Shown here: positions 1-9,312 of the stretch, piece by piece | How the letters are laid out: the number at the start of each line of letters is the position of its first letter | Numbering within the stretch: position 1 is the first letter of the stretch | Source of the DNA: Streptomyces sp. NRRL B-3428 | Lineage (GTDB): Bacteria; Actinomycetota; Actinomycetes; Streptomycetales; Streptomycetaceae | DNA: 64,000 nt | Direction: 5' to 3' | Assembly: GCA_000721375.1 (NCBI GenBank) | Contig: JOGW01000007.1 | Coordinates: 124,001 to 188,000, forward strand | The notes under the pieces: model-generated | Told to the model about the DNA's origin: nothing | Seen by the model: the letters and a program-made list of their open reading frames with translations, nothing else | Databases searched by the model: none | Translations under genes and position numbers: made by a program

Positions 1-406
1 AGGCGATCGCGAGAATGATGTACGAGAGGGCCGGATTGCCCGGCTCCTCGCCGTGCGTGAGCGTGTGGATCCCGTCGTACACGGCGAAGACACCGCCGCC
101 GACGAAGGTCGCGACGGCCGCGAGCAGCGCCCAGACGTAGCGCGCGCCGCTGTAGCCGAGCGGATGGGCCTCGTCGGCGGGCTTCTCGCCGGCCTTGAGG
201 GAGACGAGCAGCATCACCTCGGTGACGGTGTCGGCCACCGAGTGCGCCGCTTCGGAGAGCATCGCGCTGGAGCCGCTGATGATCCCGCCGACCGCCTTGG
301 CCGCGGCGATCCCGAGGTTGGTGAGAGCGGCGACGACGACCGTCCCCACCGATTCAGAGGGCTCAGTGGGCTCCGAAGACTCCCCGGCAGACTCCAGCTC
401 GCTCAT
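1..406 (-). CDS. Cation diffusion facilitator (CDF) metal efflux transporter, C-terminus cut by window edge
   Basis: Only the first 135 residues are in the window. The N-terminus is acidic and Ser/Glu rich (about residues 1-20), followed by hydrophobic segments around 21-45, 60-72 and 90-110. The second segment carries the CDF signature SEAAHSVADT, with His55 and Asp59 spaced as in the metal-binding site of zinc/iron/cobalt exporters of this family. The motif AHPLGYSGARYVWALL that follows is also typical. The protein would sit in the cytoplasmic membrane and exchange divalent metal for protons. Start ATG at 406 is chosen because it opens the acidic leader. The metal specificity cannot be told from this half. 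Confidence 0.85.
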   Translation of the reverse strand, partial: MSELESAGESSEPTEPSESVGTVVVAALTNLGIAAAKAVGGIISGSSAMLSEAAHSVADTVTEVMLLVSLKAGEKPADEAHPLGYSGARYVWALLAAVATFVGGGVFAVYDGIHTLTHGEEPGNPALSYIILAIA

Positions 407-443
407 GCAGCGACGTTATGTCCGATGAGAGTGCCCCGCGCGC

Positions 444-1331
444 TCAGCGCGGTACCCGGACCACGCCCTCCTGGATCACCGAGATCGCGAGCCGTCCGTC
501 CTGCGTGTAGATCCGTGCCTGCCCGAGGCCGCGGCCACCGGAGGCGGACGGCGACTCCTGGTCGTAGAGCAGCCATTCGTCCGCGCGGAACGGCCGGTGG
601 AACCACATCGCGTGATCGAGCGAGGCCCCGACCACATCGCCGACCGCCCAGCCGCCGCGGCCGTGCGCGAGGAGCACCGAGTCGAGCAGCGTCATGTCCG
701 ACACGTACGTGGCCAGGCAGACGTGGAGCAGCGGATCGTCGCCGAGCTTGCCGTTCGCGCGGAACCACACCTGCGAGCGGGGCTCGCGCGCCTCACCCAC
801 GGTCCCGAACGGAGGGGCGTCCACGTACCGCAGATCGACCGCCCCACGCGCGGCGATCATGCGCTCGACGGTCCGCGGGTCGAGGAACTTGCTCGCGTAC
901 TGCGGCAGCATCTCGGCCGCGGTCGGCAGCGTCTCCGGATCGGGCGACGGCGGCATCTCGGCCTGGTGCTCCAGGCCTTCCTCATACGTCTGGAAGGAGG
1001 CCGAGAGGTGGAAGATCGGCTTGCCGTGCTGGACCGCGACGACCCGGCGCGTGGTGAAGGAGCGGCCGTCGCGGATCCGGTCGACCTCGTAGACGATGGG
1101 CGCGCCGGGGTCGCCCATGCGCAGGAAGTACGCGTGCAGCGAGTGGGCGTCGCGCCCTTCGGGCACGGTGCGGCCCGCGGCGACCAGGGCCTGGGCGGCG
1201 ACCTGCCCGCCGAAGACCCTGGGCACCAGTGCGGACCGTGACTGGCCGCGGAAATAGTCCTGCTCGATCCGCTCCAGGTCGAGCAGATCGAGCAGGCCCT
1301 GCAGTTCGTCGTTCAAGACGAGCGTCTCCAA
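444..1331 (-). CDS. Acyl-CoA thioesterase II (TesB-type double hotdog)
   Basis: A 295-residue protein, the usual TesB length. It should hydrolyse medium or long acyl-CoA to free acid and CoA in the cytoplasm. The first hotdog contains FGGQVAAQAL and HAYFLRMGDP; the second has YVSDMTLLDS, where the Asp matches the catalytic Asp of TesB, and a C-terminal VIQEGVVR with the conserved Gln. The start is TTG at 1331, six bases after the stop of the acyl-CoA dehydrogenase at 1338, with AGGA just upstream. The two genes therefore form a tight operon, and the thioesterase may keep the CoA pool free during acyl-CoA breakdown. No upstream ATG is available without running into the preceding gene. Confidence 0.88.
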   Translation of the reverse strand: METLVLNDELQGLLDLLDLERIEQDYFRGQSRSALVPRVFGGQVAAQALVAAGRTVPEGRDAHSLHAYFLRMGDPGAPIVYEVDRIRDGRSFTTRRVVAVQHGKPIFHLSASFQTYEEGLEHQAEMPPSPDPETLPTAAEMLPQYASKFLDPRTVERMIAARGAVDLRYVDAPPFGTVGEAREPRSQVWFRANGKLGDDPLLHVCLATYVSDMTLLDSVLLAHGRGGWAVGDVVGASLDHAMWFHRPFRADEWLLYDQESPSASGGRGLGQARIYTQDGRLAISVIQEGVVRVPR

Positions 1332-1337
1332 CGGGTC

Positions 1338-2495
1338 CTAGAGACCCATGTCCTTCGCGATGATCGTCTTCATGACCTCGTTGGTGCCGCCGTAGATCCG
1401 GTTGACGCGGTTGTCGGCGTAGAGGCGGGCGATCGGGTACTCGTTCATGAAGCCGTAGCCGCCGTGCAGCTGGAGGCAGCGGTCGATCACGCGGTGGGCG
1501 ACCTCGGTGGCGAAGAGCTTCGCGGAGGCGGCCTCGGCGGGGGTCAGCTCGCCCTGGTCGAGGGCCTCGAGGGCGCGGTCGACGACGGCCTCGGCGGCGT
1601 CCACCTCGGCCTGGCAGGCGGCCAGTTCGAACTTGGTGTTCTGGAAGGACGCGACGGTCTTGCCGAAGACGGTGCGCTCCTGCACGTACTCCTTGGCGAA
1701 CTTCACCGCGGCCTTGGCCTGCGCGTACGCGCCGAACGCGATGCCCCAGCGCTCGCTCGCGAGGTTCTTGCCGAGGTAGTAGAAGCCCTTGTTCTCCTCG
1801 CCGAGGAGGTCCTCGACGGGGACCTCGACGTCGACGAACGCCAGCTCGGCGGTGTCGGAGGTCTTCAGGCCGAGCTTGTCGAGCTTGCGGCCGATCGAGT
1901 AGCCCTCGGACTTGGTGTCGACGGCGAACAGGGAGATGCCGAAGCGGCGGTCGTCCTCGCGGGGCGCCGACGTACGGGCGCAGACGATCACGCGGTCGGC
2001 GTGCACACCGCCGGTGATGAAGGTCTTGGCGCCGTTGAGGACGTAGTGGGTGCCGGCCTCGTTGAGCTTGGCCGTGGACTTCATGCCGGCGAGGTCGGAG
2101 CCGGTGCCGGGCTCGGTCATCGCGAGCGCCCACATCTCCTCGCCGGAGACGAACTTCGGCAGGAAACGCTTCTTCTGCTCGTCGGTGGCGAGCATCTCGA
2201 TGTACGGGAGGCCGAGGAGCACGTGCACCCCGGAGCCGCCGAAGGAGACGCCGGCGCGGGCGGTCTCCTCGTACATGACGGCCTCGTACTTGTGCGACTC
2301 GATGCCGGCGCCGCCGAATTCCTCGGGCACGCGGATACCGAAGACGCCCAGCTCACCGAGCTTGTAGTAGAAGTCGCGGGGAGCCTGGCCCGCGGCGTAC
2401 CACTCGTCGTAGACGGGGACGACCTCGTTCTCGATGAAGTCGCGGATCATCTCGCGGAACGCTTCGTGGTCCTCGGTGAATACGGTGCGGCGCAC
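1338..2495 (-). CDS. Acyl-CoA dehydrogenase (LCAD-like active-site arrangement)
   Basis: A 385-residue FAD flavoprotein of the acyl-CoA dehydrogenase family, which introduces the alpha-beta double bond in acyl-CoA and passes electrons to ETF. Visible motifs are MTEPGTGSDLAGMKS (flavin/substrate loop, around residue 127), FGKTVASFQNTKF, QLHGGYGFMNEYPIARLY and the C-terminal IYGGTNEVMKTI. The position that is Glu in medium-chain enzymes (YEGT) is Gly here, as in long-chain and isovaleryl-type enzymes that place the base elsewhere. It is the first gene of a two-gene operon with the thioesterase. A dyad at 2555-2570 upstream resembles operators seen before actinobacterial acyl-CoA genes. The substrate is not known. 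Confidence 0.9.
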   Translation of the reverse strand: MRRTVFTEDHEAFREMIRDFIENEVVPVYDEWYAAGQAPRDFYYKLGELGVFGIRVPEEFGGAGIESHKYEAVMYEETARAGVSFGGSGVHVLLGLPYIEMLATDEQKKRFLPKFVSGEEMWALAMTEPGTGSDLAGMKSTAKLNEAGTHYVLNGAKTFITGGVHADRVIVCARTSAPREDDRRFGISLFAVDTKSEGYSIGRKLDKLGLKTSDTAELAFVDVEVPVEDLLGEENKGFYYLGKNLASERWGIAFGAYAQAKAAVKFAKEYVQERTVFGKTVASFQNTKFELAACQAEVDAAEAVVDRALEALDQGELTPAEAASAKLFATEVAHRVIDRCLQLHGGYGFMNEYPIARLYADNRVNRIYGGTNEVMKTIIAKDMGL

Positions 2496-2554
2496 GGAGA
2501 TCTCCTTCTACGTCTGGTGGCGCGCCCACAGTCGTCGACAGGCCGCACCTCTGG

Positions 2555-2570
2555 CTAAGCGCTTGCTCAG
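2555..2570. promoter_or_regulatory. Putative TetR-type operator upstream of the acyl-CoA dehydrogenase operon
   Basis: The sequence CTAAGCGCTTGCTCAG is an imperfect dyad about 60 bases before the start of the divergent-facing dehydrogenase gene. Its core resembles, but does not match, the GTTAACGCTCATTAAC boxes at 3378-3422. It may bind the adjacent TetR protein or a related one. The assignment rests on symmetry and position only. Confidence 0.4.
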
Positions 2571-2733
2571 GTTACCGGCCAGTTGGTCTGTACGTCCAGA
2601 GATGTGTGTCACGTGCACGGCGCTCCGCGACGGGGGTGGATTCCTGGGGCTGACGCCAGCTGGAGAGGAGGGGCGATCACGACGTCCCGTACGCCCCCAG
2701 ATCGAGCGCACCCCCAGCAAGCACCGCGGACGG

Positions 2734-3324
2734 CTAAGCCGCCGCCGCCGCGAACGCCCCCAGCGCCATCCGGTGCAGCAGCCCCGCCATCGCCGCCCGG
2801 CCCGGCAGCGCCCCCGGGCGGCTCAAGTGCGGGGTGGAGTTCAGGAGGCCGAAGACCGCATGCACGGACGCGCGCGCGTCCGCCTCCGCCGAGGACGGAT
2901 ACACCTCGCGGACGACCTCGACCCACAGCTCCACGTACTGGCGCTGCAGCTGGCGCACCAGCTTGCGGTCGCTGTCGCGCAGGCGGTCGAGTTCGCGGTC
3001 GTGGAGGGTGATCAAGGGGCGGTCGTCGAGGGCGAAGTCGATGTGCCCCTCGATGAGGGAGTCGAGAACCTGCGCGGGGGCCCCCTCGGACTCCTCCACA
3101 CGCAGGCGGCCGCCCGCCAGGAGCTGCTCACTGATGCCGACGAGCAGCTCGGCGAGCATCGCGTCCTTGCCCGCGAAGTGCCGGTACAGGCCCGGGCCGC
3201 TGATACCGACCGCAGCCCCTATCTCGTCGACGCCGACCCCGTGGAACCCGCGCTCGGCGAACAGCCGCGCCGCCTCCTTGAGGATCTGCTCACGGCGGGT
3301 CGCACCCGCGGTCGTCGTACTCAT
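2734..3324 (-). CDS. TetR-family transcriptional regulator of the acyl-CoA catabolic block
   Basis: A 196-residue protein from the ATG at 3324 (an in-frame ATG at 3339 is the alternative; neither has a strong ribosome site). The N-terminal helix-turn-helix spans about residues 10-56: RREQILKEAARLFAERGFHG then VDEIGAAVGISGPGLYRHF, a textbook TetR DNA-binding domain. The C-terminal two thirds is the helical ligand-binding part. It is divergent from the carboxylase operon, and two dyads at 3378-3422 lie in the shared promoter. By analogy with similar clusters it probably represses the block until an acyl-CoA ligand accumulates. The ligand is inferred, not seen. Confidence 0.9.
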   Translation of the reverse strand: MSTTTAGATRREQILKEAARLFAERGFHGVGVDEIGAAVGISGPGLYRHFAGKDAMLAELLVGISEQLLAGGRLRVEESEGAPAQVLDSLIEGHIDFALDDRPLITLHDRELDRLRDSDRKLVRQLQRQYVELWVEVVREVYPSSAEADARASVHAVFGLLNSTPHLSRPGALPGRAAMAGLLHRMALGAFAAAAA

Positions 3325-3377
3325 CGCGCGTCCACCCATCCGAAGCCACTGGTCATGAGGTCATTGTAGACAGTGGG

Positions 3378-3422
3378 GTTAGCGCTCGTTAACCTAATGG
3401 AAATGGGTTAACGCTCATTAAC
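3378..3422. promoter_or_regulatory. Tandem palindromic operators for the divergent TetR / carboxylase promoters
   Basis: Two near-identical 16-base dyads, GTTAGCGCTCGTTAAC (3378-3393) and GTTAACGCTCATTAAC (3407-3422), start 29 bases apart between the TetR gene and the carboxylase gene. Both half-sites are of the GTTAA type. The layout is that of an autoregulated divergent promoter bound by the neighbouring TetR protein. Confidence 0.65.
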
Positions 3423-3468
3423 CGAGCGAGGGGGCTCACCCATCGACCGAGCAAGGGGGCTCACCACG

Positions 3469-5085
3469 ATGCAGCAGGCACCCGTACTGGGCAGCGGCGC
3501 CGATCCGGCGTCCGAGGCCTGGCGGACCAACGAGGCGGCGCACCGCGCGCTCGTCGCCGAGCTCCACGAGAAGCTCGCGGCGGCCCGGCTCGGCGGCGGC
3601 GAGCGGGCCCGCGCCCGGCACACGGCCCGCGGCAAGCTTCTGCCGCGCGACCGCGTCGACGGCCTGCTCGACCCGGGCTCCCCCTTCCTGGAACTGGCCC
3701 CGCTCGCCGCCGACGGCCTCTACGGCGGCGACGCCCCGGCCGCCGGGGTGATCGCCGGTATCGGCCGGGTCAGCGGCCGCACCTGCGTGGTCGTCGCCAA
3801 CGACGCCACCGTCAAGGGCGGCACCTACTACCCGATGACGGTGAAGAAGCATCTGCGGGCGCAGGCCGTGGCGCTGGAGAACAAGCTCCCCTGCGTCTAC
3901 CTCGTCGACTCCGGCGGCGCCTTCCTGCCGATGCAGGACGAGGTCTTCCCCGACCGCGAGCACTTCGGGCGGATCTTCTACAACCAGGCCCGGATGTCCG
4001 GCGCCGGGATTCCGCAGATCGCGGCCGTCATGGGCTCGTGCACGGCCGGCGGCGCCTACGTCCCCGCGATGAGCGACGAGGCCGTGATCGTCCGCGGCCA
4101 GGGCACGATCTTCCTCGGCGGTCCCCCGCTGGTGAAGGCCGCGACCGGCGAGGTCGTCACGGCCGAGGAGCTGGGCGGCGGCGAGGTCCACTCCCGTACG
4201 TCCGGTGTCACCGACCATCTCGCGGAGGACGACGCCCACGCGCTCCGTATCGTCCGCAACATCGTCGCCACGCTGCCCGAGCCCGGCCCGTTCCCCTGGT
4301 CCCTGGAGCCCGCCGAGGAGCCGAAGGTCGATCCGTCCGGCCTCTACGGCGCCGTACCCGTCGACTCCCGTACCCCCTACGACGTACGCGAGGTCATCGC
4401 GCGCATCGTCGACGGCTCGCGCTTCCAGGAGTTCAAGGCCGAGTTCGGCACGACACTGGTCACCGGCTTCGCCCGTATCCACGGCCACCCGGTCGGGATC
4501 GTCGCGAACAACGGGATCCTGTTCTCCGAATCCGCCCAGAAGGGCGCGCACTTCATCGAGCTGTGCGACCAGCGCGGCATCCCGCTGCTGTTCCTGCAGA
4601 ACATCTCCGGCTTCATGGTGGGACGGGACTACGAGGCCGGCGGCATCGCCAAGCACGGCGCCAAGATGGTGACCGCCGTGGCCTGCACCCGCGTGCCCAA
4701 GCTGACCGTCGTGGTCGGCGGCTCGTACGGCGCGGGCAACTACTCGATGTGCGGCCGGGCCTACTCGCCCCGCTTCATGTGGATGTGGCCCAACGCCAAG
4801 ATCTCGGTGATGGGCGGTGAGCAGGCCGCCTCCGTGCTCGCGACCGTCAAGCGCGACCAGATCGAGGGCCGCGGCGAGGACTGGTCCGCCGAGGAGGAGG
4901 ACGGCTTCAAGGCGCCGATCCGCGAGCAGTACGAATCCCAGGGGAATGCTTATTACGCCACCGCCCGCCTCTGGGACGACGGTGTGATCGACCCGCTCGA
5001 AACCCGGCAGGTCCTCGGCCTTGCCCTGACCGCCTGCGCCCACGCCCCGCTCGGTGACCCCGAGTTCGGCGTCTTCCGGATGTGA
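3469..5085 (+). CDS. Acyl-CoA carboxylase beta subunit (carboxyltransferase; methylcrotonyl-CoA type likely)
   Basis: A 538-residue carboxyltransferase with both crotonase-like halves: N-terminal half with [18 protein letters not shown] and [20 protein letters not shown]-terminal half with [19 protein letters not shown] and [20 protein letters not shown]. These are the acyl-CoA and carboxybiotin oxyanion-hole motifs. The strong match of the QNISGFMVG and [10 protein letters not shown] stretches to 3-methylcrotonyl-CoA carboxylase beta, together with HMG-CoA lyase downstream, suggests leucine breakdown rather than propionyl-CoA. It is the first gene of a four-gene operon (carboxylase beta, alpha, HMG-CoA lyase, dehydrogenase). 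No methylglutaconyl-CoA hydratase gene is present, so that step would be encoded elsewhere. Confidence 0.88.
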   Translation: MQQAPVLGSGADPASEAWRTNEAAHRALVAELHEKLAAARLGGGERARARHTARGKLLPRDRVDGLLDPGSPFLELAPLAADGLYGGDAPAAGVIAGIGRVSGRTCVVVANDATVKGGTYYPMTVKKHLRAQAVALENKLPCVYLVDSGGAFLPMQDEVFPDREHFGRIFYNQARMSGAGIPQIAAVMGSCTAGGAYVPAMSDEAVIVRGQGTIFLGGPPLVKAATGEVVTAEELGGGEVHSRTSGVTDHLAEDDAHALRIVRNIVATLPEPGPFPWSLEPAEEPKVDPSGLYGAVPVDSRTPYDVREVIARIVDGSRFQEFKAEFGTTLVTGFARIHGHPVGIVANNGILFSESAQKGAHFIELCDQRGIPLLFLQNISGFMVGRDYEAGGIAKHGAKMVTAVACTRVPKLTVVVGGSYGAGNYSMCGRAYSPRFMWMWPNAKISVMGGEQAASVLATVKRDQIEGRGEDWSAEEEDGFKAPIREQYESQGNAYYATARLWDDGVIDPLETRQVLGLALTACAHAPLGDPEFGVFRM

Positions 5086-5101
5086 CGGGGAGATGACTGA
5101 G

Positions 5102-7069
5102 ATGAGCATGTCTTTGTCCGAGACAGCCTTGTTCGACACAGTGCTTGTGGCCAACCGCGGGGAGATCGCGGTCCGCGTGATCCGCACCCTGCGCGCGCTC
5201 GGTGTGCGTTCGGTCGCGGTGTACAGCGACGCCGACGCCGAGGCCCGTCACGTACGGGAGGCGGATACGGCGGTACGGATCGGTCCGCCGGCGGCGTCCG
5301 AGTCGTACCTGCGCGTGGACGCCCTGATCGAGGCCGCGCGACGGACCGGCGCCCAGGCGGTCCACCCGGGTTACGGATTCCTCGCCGAGAACGCCGGCTT
5401 CGCGCAGGCCTGCGCCGACGCCGGACTCGTCTTCATCGGGCCGCCCGCCTCCGCGATCGACCTCATGGGCGACAAGATCCGCGCGAAGGAGACGGTGAAG
5501 GCGGCCGGTGTCCCGGTCGTCCCCGGGTCCTCGGGCTCCGGGCTCACCGACGCCCAACTCGCGGATGCCGCCCGGGAGATCGGCATGCCCGTGCTCCTGA
5601 AGCCCTCCGCGGGCGGCGGCGGCAAGGGCATGCGGCTCGTACGGGACGCCGCCGTCCTGAACGACGAGATCGCTGCGGCCCGACGCGAGGCACGCTCCTC
5701 CTTCGGCGACGACACCCTGCTCGTCGAGCGCTGGGTGGACCGGCCCCGGCACATCGAGATCCAGGTGCTCGCCGACGGCCACGGCAATGTGGTCCACCTC
5801 GGCGAGCGCGAGTGCTCGCTGCAGCGCCGCCACCAGAAGGTGATCGAGGAGGCGCCCAGCGTCCTGCTCGACGAGAAGACCAGGGCCGCGATGGGCGAGG
5901 CTGCCGTCCAGGCGGCGCGCTCCTGCGGCTACTCGGGCGCGGGCACGGTCGAGTTCATCGTCCCGGGCGGCGACCCCTCCTCGTACTACTTCATGGAGAT
6001 GAATACGCGCCTTCAGGTCGAGCACCCGGTCACCGAGCTGATCACGGGGATCGACCTGGTCGAGTGGCAGCTCAGGGTCGCCTCCGGTGAGCAACTGCCG
6101 TTCGCCCAGGAGGACATCACCCTCACCGGGCACGCGGTCGAGGCCCGTATCTGCGCCGAGGACCCCGCCCGCGGGTTCCTCCCCTCCGGCGGCACCGTGC
6201 TCGCCCTGCACGAGCCGTCCGGGGACGGCGTGCGCACCGACTCGGGGCTCTCCGAAGGCACTGAGGTCGGCAGCCTCTACGACCCGATGCTGTCCAAGGT
6301 CATCGCGTACGGGCCCGATCGCGCGTCGGCCCTGCGGAAGCTGCGCGCGGCGCTCGCGGACACCGTGACGCTCGGCGTGCAGACGAACGCGGGGTTCCTG
6401 CGCCGGCTGCTCGCCCACCCGGACGTGGTGAGCGGCGAGTTGGACACGGGTCTCGTGGAGCGCGAGGTCGACGGCCTTGTCGACGCGTCCGTACCGGACG
6501 AGGTGTACGCGGCGGGGGCACTGCTTCGGCAGGCCGATCTCGAGCCCGCGAGGGAGGGCTGGACGAACCCCTTCGACGTGCCCAGTGGCTGGCGCATGGG
6601 GGGCTCGCCCGCCCCCGTCACCCACCACATGAAGGTGCCCGGCCAGGACCCGGTGGCCGTCAGCGCACAAGGCCGTCTCCTCTCGCGCACGCAGGACCGC
6701 CTCACGCTCGAACTCGACGGCATGACCCACACCTTCACGTACGCCGAGGACTGGCTCGGCCGCGACGGCGACTCCTGGCACCTGCAGGCCCACGACCCCG
6801 TGGCCGCCTCCTTGACGGGTTCCGCCCACGCGGGCGCCGACACCCTCGCCGCGCCCATGCCCGGCACGGTCACCGTGGTGAAGGCGGCCGTCGGTGACAA
6901 GGTGGCGGCGGGCCAGTCGCTGCTCGTCGTCGAGGCCATGAAGATGGAGCACGTCATCGCGGCCCCGCACGCGGGCACCGTCACCGAACTCGACGTCACG
7001 CCCGGCGCGACGGTCGCGATGGACCAGATCCTCGCGGTCGTCACCCCCGCCGAGGAGGAGACCTCATGA
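5102..7069 (+). CDS. Acyl-CoA carboxylase alpha subunit (biotin carboxylase plus biotin carrier)
   Basis: A 655-residue two-domain protein. The biotin carboxylase part starts [15 protein letters not shown] and has the ATP-grasp glycine loop [14 protein letters not shown] (about residue 165) and [15 protein letters not shown]. The C-terminal biotinyl domain (about 585-650) carries the biotinylated lysine in [14 protein letters not shown]. It carboxylates its own biotin with bicarbonate and ATP and hands it to the beta subunit encoded just upstream. The ATG at 5102 is preferred because GGGGAG at 5087-5092 lies 9 bases upstream; ATGs at 5093 and 5108 are alternatives. The stop overlaps the HMG-CoA lyase start in ATGA, indicating coupling. 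Confidence 0.9.
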   Translation: MSMSLSETALFDTVLVANRGEIAVRVIRTLRALGVRSVAVYSDADAEARHVREADTAVRIGPPAASESYLRVDALIEAARRTGAQAVHPGYGFLAENAGFAQACADAGLVFIGPPASAIDLMGDKIRAKETVKAAGVPVVPGSSGSGLTDAQLADAAREIGMPVLLKPSAGGGGKGMRLVRDAAVLNDEIAAARREARSSFGDDTLLVERWVDRPRHIEIQVLADGHGNVVHLGERECSLQRRHQKVIEEAPSVLLDEKTRAAMGEAAVQAARSCGYSGAGTVEFIVPGGDPSSYYFMEMNTRLQVEHPVTELITGIDLVEWQLRVASGEQLPFAQEDITLTGHAVEARICAEDPARGFLPSGGTVLALHEPSGDGVRTDSGLSEGTEVGSLYDPMLSKVIAYGPDRASALRKLRAALADTVTLGVQTNAGFLRRLLAHPDVVSGELDTGLVEREVDGLVDASVPDEVYAAGALLRQADLEPAREGWTNPFDVPSGWRMGGSPAPVTHHMKVPGQDPVAVSAQGRLLSRTQDRLTLELDGMTHTFTYAEDWLGRDGDSWHLQAHDPVAASLTGSAHAGADTLAAPMPGTVTVVKAAVGDKVAAGQSLLVVEAMKMEHVIAAPHAGTVTELDVTPGATVAMDQILAVVTPAEEETS

Positions 7070-8010
7070 CATCCGAGACCGGCCTGCCCATGGTCGTCCC
7101 CGCCCAGGAACTCCCGCCCCGCGTCCGTATCCACGAGGTCGGCGCGCGCGACGGACTGCAGAACGAGAAGGCGACCGTCCCCACGGAGGTCAAGGCGGAG
7201 TTCATCCGCCGACTGGCCGCCGCGGGCCTCACCACCATCGAGGCGACCAGCTTCGTGCACCCCAAGTGGGTGCCCCAACTGGCCGATGCGGAAGCCCTGT
7301 TCCCGCAGATCAGCGATATCGAGGGCGTCCACCTCCCCGTCCTGGTCCCCAACGAGCGCGGCCTGGACCGCGCCCTTGAGCTCGGCGCACGCCGTATCGC
7401 CGTCTTCGGATCGGCGACCGAGACGTTCTCGCAGCGCAATCTCAACCGGTCGGTCGCCGAATCCCTCGCCATGTTCGCGCCGGTGATCGACCGCGCGAAG
7501 ACCGACAAGGTGCATGTGCGCGGCTATCTGTCGATGTGCTTCGGCGACCCCTGGGAGGGCGCGGTCCCGGTCCACCAAGTGGTCCGTACGGCCAAGGCGT
7601 TGATGGACCTCGGCTGCGACGAGCTGAGCCTCGGCGACACCATCGGAGTCGCGACCCCCGGCCACGTACAGGCACTGCTCGCCGAACTGAACGAGGAAGG
7701 CGTGCCCACCAGCGCCATCGGTGTGCACTTCCACGACACGTACGGCCAGGCGCTCTCCAACACCCTCGCCGCGCTGCAGCACGGCGTCACCACGGTGGAC
7801 GCGTCCGCGGGCGGCCTCGGCGGCTGCCCGTACGCGAAGAGCGCCACCGGCAATCTCGCCACCGAGGATCTCGTGTGGATGCTCGACGGCCTCGGTATCG
7901 ACACCGGGGTCGATCTGGCCGAGCTCACCGCCACAAGCGTGTGGCTGGCCGAACAGCTGGGCCGTCCCAGCCCCTCCCGCACCGTCCGCGCGCTCTCCCA
8001 CAAGGACTGA
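7066..8010 (+). CDS. Hydroxymethylglutaryl-CoA lyase
   Basis: A 314-residue TIM-barrel enzyme that cleaves HMG-CoA to acetoacetate and acetyl-CoA, the last step of leucine breakdown. Motifs: [16 protein letters not shown] (metal-binding RDGLQNE near residue 25), [31 protein letters not shown] (metal-binding His pair) and [20 protein letters not shown], which contains the catalytic Cys of the family. The start overlaps the end of the carboxylase alpha gene by four bases. The gene order (carboxylase, lyase, dehydrogenase) matches liu-type clusters, which supports a methylcrotonyl-CoA function for the carboxylase. Confidence 0.93.
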   Translation: MTSETGLPMVVPAQELPPRVRIHEVGARDGLQNEKATVPTEVKAEFIRRLAAAGLTTIEATSFVHPKWVPQLADAEALFPQISDIEGVHLPVLVPNERGLDRALELGARRIAVFGSATETFSQRNLNRSVAESLAMFAPVIDRAKTDKVHVRGYLSMCFGDPWEGAVPVHQVVRTAKALMDLGCDELSLGDTIGVATPGHVQALLAELNEEGVPTSAIGVHFHDTYGQALSNTLAALQHGVTTVDASAGGLGGCPYAKSATGNLATEDLVWMLDGLGIDTGVDLAELTATSVWLAEQLGRPSPSRTVRALSHKD

Positions 8011-8038
8011 GCCCGTCTCTCACCTGGAGTGATCAGGG

Positions 8039-9205
8039 ATGACCCTGGACCACCGGCTCTCCGCCGAACACGAGGAACTCCGCCGTACCGTCGAGGAGTT
8101 CGCGCACGACGTCGTCGCGCCGAAGATCGGCGACTTCTACGAGCGCCATGAGTTCCCGTACGAGATCGTCCGCGAGATGGGCCGTATGGGCCTGTTCGGA
8201 CTGCCCTTCCCCGAGGAGTACGGCGGGATGGGCGGCGACTATCTGGCGCTCGGGATCGCCCTCGAGGAGCTGGCGCGCGTCGACTCCTCCGTCGCGATCA
8301 CCCTGGAGGCCGGTGTCTCGCTCGGCGCCATGCCGCTCCACCTGTACGGGACCGAGGAGCAGAAGCAGCAGTGGCTGCCGAAGCTGTGCAGTGGCGAGAT
8401 GCTCGGCGCGTTCGGGCTCACCGAGCCCGGCGCCGGGTCGGACGCGGGCGGTACGCGTACGACGGCCGTGCTCGACGAGGCCACCGACGAATGGGTGATC
8501 AACGGCAGCAAGTGCTTCATCACCAACTCCGGTACGGACATCACGGGTCTGGTCACGGTCACGGCCGTGACCGGTCGCAAGGAGGACGGCAAGCCGCTGA
8601 TCTCCTCGATCATCGTCCCGTCCGGCACCCCCGGTTTCACCGTCGCCGCCCCGTACTCGAAGGTCGGCTGGAACGCCTCGGACACCCGCGAGCTCGCCTT
8701 CTCCGACGTCCGCGTCCCGCGCGCCAACCTGCTCGGCGAACTCGGCCGCGGCTACGCCCAGTTCCTGCGGATCCTCGACGAGGGCCGGATCGCCATCTCG
8801 GCGCTCGCGACCGGGCTCGCGCAGGGGTGTGTGGACGAGTCGGTGAAGTACGCCAAGGAGCGGTACGCGTTCGGGAAGCCGATCGGCTCGAACCAGGCCA
8901 TCCAGTTCAAGCTCGCCGACATGGAGATGAAGGCCCACACGGCCCGTCTCGCGTGGCGCGACGCGGCCTCCCGTCTCGTCCACGGGGAGTCCTTCAAGAA
9001 GGAAGCCGCGCTCGCCAAGCTCTACTCCTCGACGATCGCCGTGGACAACGCGCGTGAGGCCACGCAGATCCACGGCGGCTACGGCTTCATGAACGAGTAC
9101 CCGGTGGCCCGCATGTGGCGCGACTCCAAGATCCTGGAGATCGGCGAGGGCACGAGCGAGGTGCAGCGGATGCTGATCGCGCGGGAGCTGGGGCTGGTGG
9201 GCTGA
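8039..9205 (+). CDS. acdH: Acyl-CoA dehydrogenase, branched-chain catabolic type (AcdH-like)
   Basis: A 388-residue acyl-CoA dehydrogenase, last gene of the carboxylase operon, 28 bases after the lyase. Motifs are FGLTEPGAGSDAGGTRTT, KCFITNSG, RYAFGKPIGSNQAIQFKLAD, IHGGYGFMNEYPVARMWRD and IGEGTSEVQRMLIAREL. The Glu in GEGTSEV stands at the catalytic-base position of medium/short-chain enzymes, unlike the first dehydrogenase of the window, which has Gly there. In this syntenic position S. coelicolor has acdH, implicated in valine and isoleucine breakdown; with the lyase nearby isovaleryl-CoA is another plausible substrate. Electrons go to ETF. Confidence 0.9.
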   Translation: MTLDHRLSAEHEELRRTVEEFAHDVVAPKIGDFYERHEFPYEIVREMGRMGLFGLPFPEEYGGMGGDYLALGIALEELARVDSSVAITLEAGVSLGAMPLHLYGTEEQKQQWLPKLCSGEMLGAFGLTEPGAGSDAGGTRTTAVLDEATDEWVINGSKCFITNSGTDITGLVTVTAVTGRKEDGKPLISSIIVPSGTPGFTVAAPYSKVGWNASDTRELAFSDVRVPRANLLGELGRGYAQFLRILDEGRIAISALATGLAQGCVDESVKYAKERYAFGKPIGSNQAIQFKLADMEMKAHTARLAWRDAASRLVHGESFKKEAALAKLYSSTIAVDNAREATQIHGGYGFMNEYPVARMWRDSKILEIGEGTSEVQRMLIARELGLVG

Positions 9206-9231
9206 GGGCCCGGGGCAGGACGGCCCGCCTA

Positions 9232-9250
9232 TTAGGTTAGGTTAACCTAA
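9232..9250. promoter_or_regulatory. Iron box (DmdR1/IdeR-type operator) before desE
   Basis: The 19-base sequence TTAGGTTAGGTTAACCTAA matches the DmdR1/IdeR iron-box consensus almost perfectly and lies 63 bases upstream of desE. When iron is sufficient the ferrous-bound regulator should block transcription of desE-desF. It is also only 26 bases after the stop of the upstream dehydrogenase gene. Confidence 0.92.
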
Positions 9251-9312
9251 GGCCGAGATTCGGCCAGTGGACCGTCCTGCCCTGACCCGTACCGCCAGAA
9301 AGCAGCCCGAAC

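Noticed and set aside
3436..6970. Long minus-strand frames opposite the carboxylase genes
   Set aside because: Typical high-GC antisense shadows, without motifs, opposite well-recognised plus-strand enzymes.
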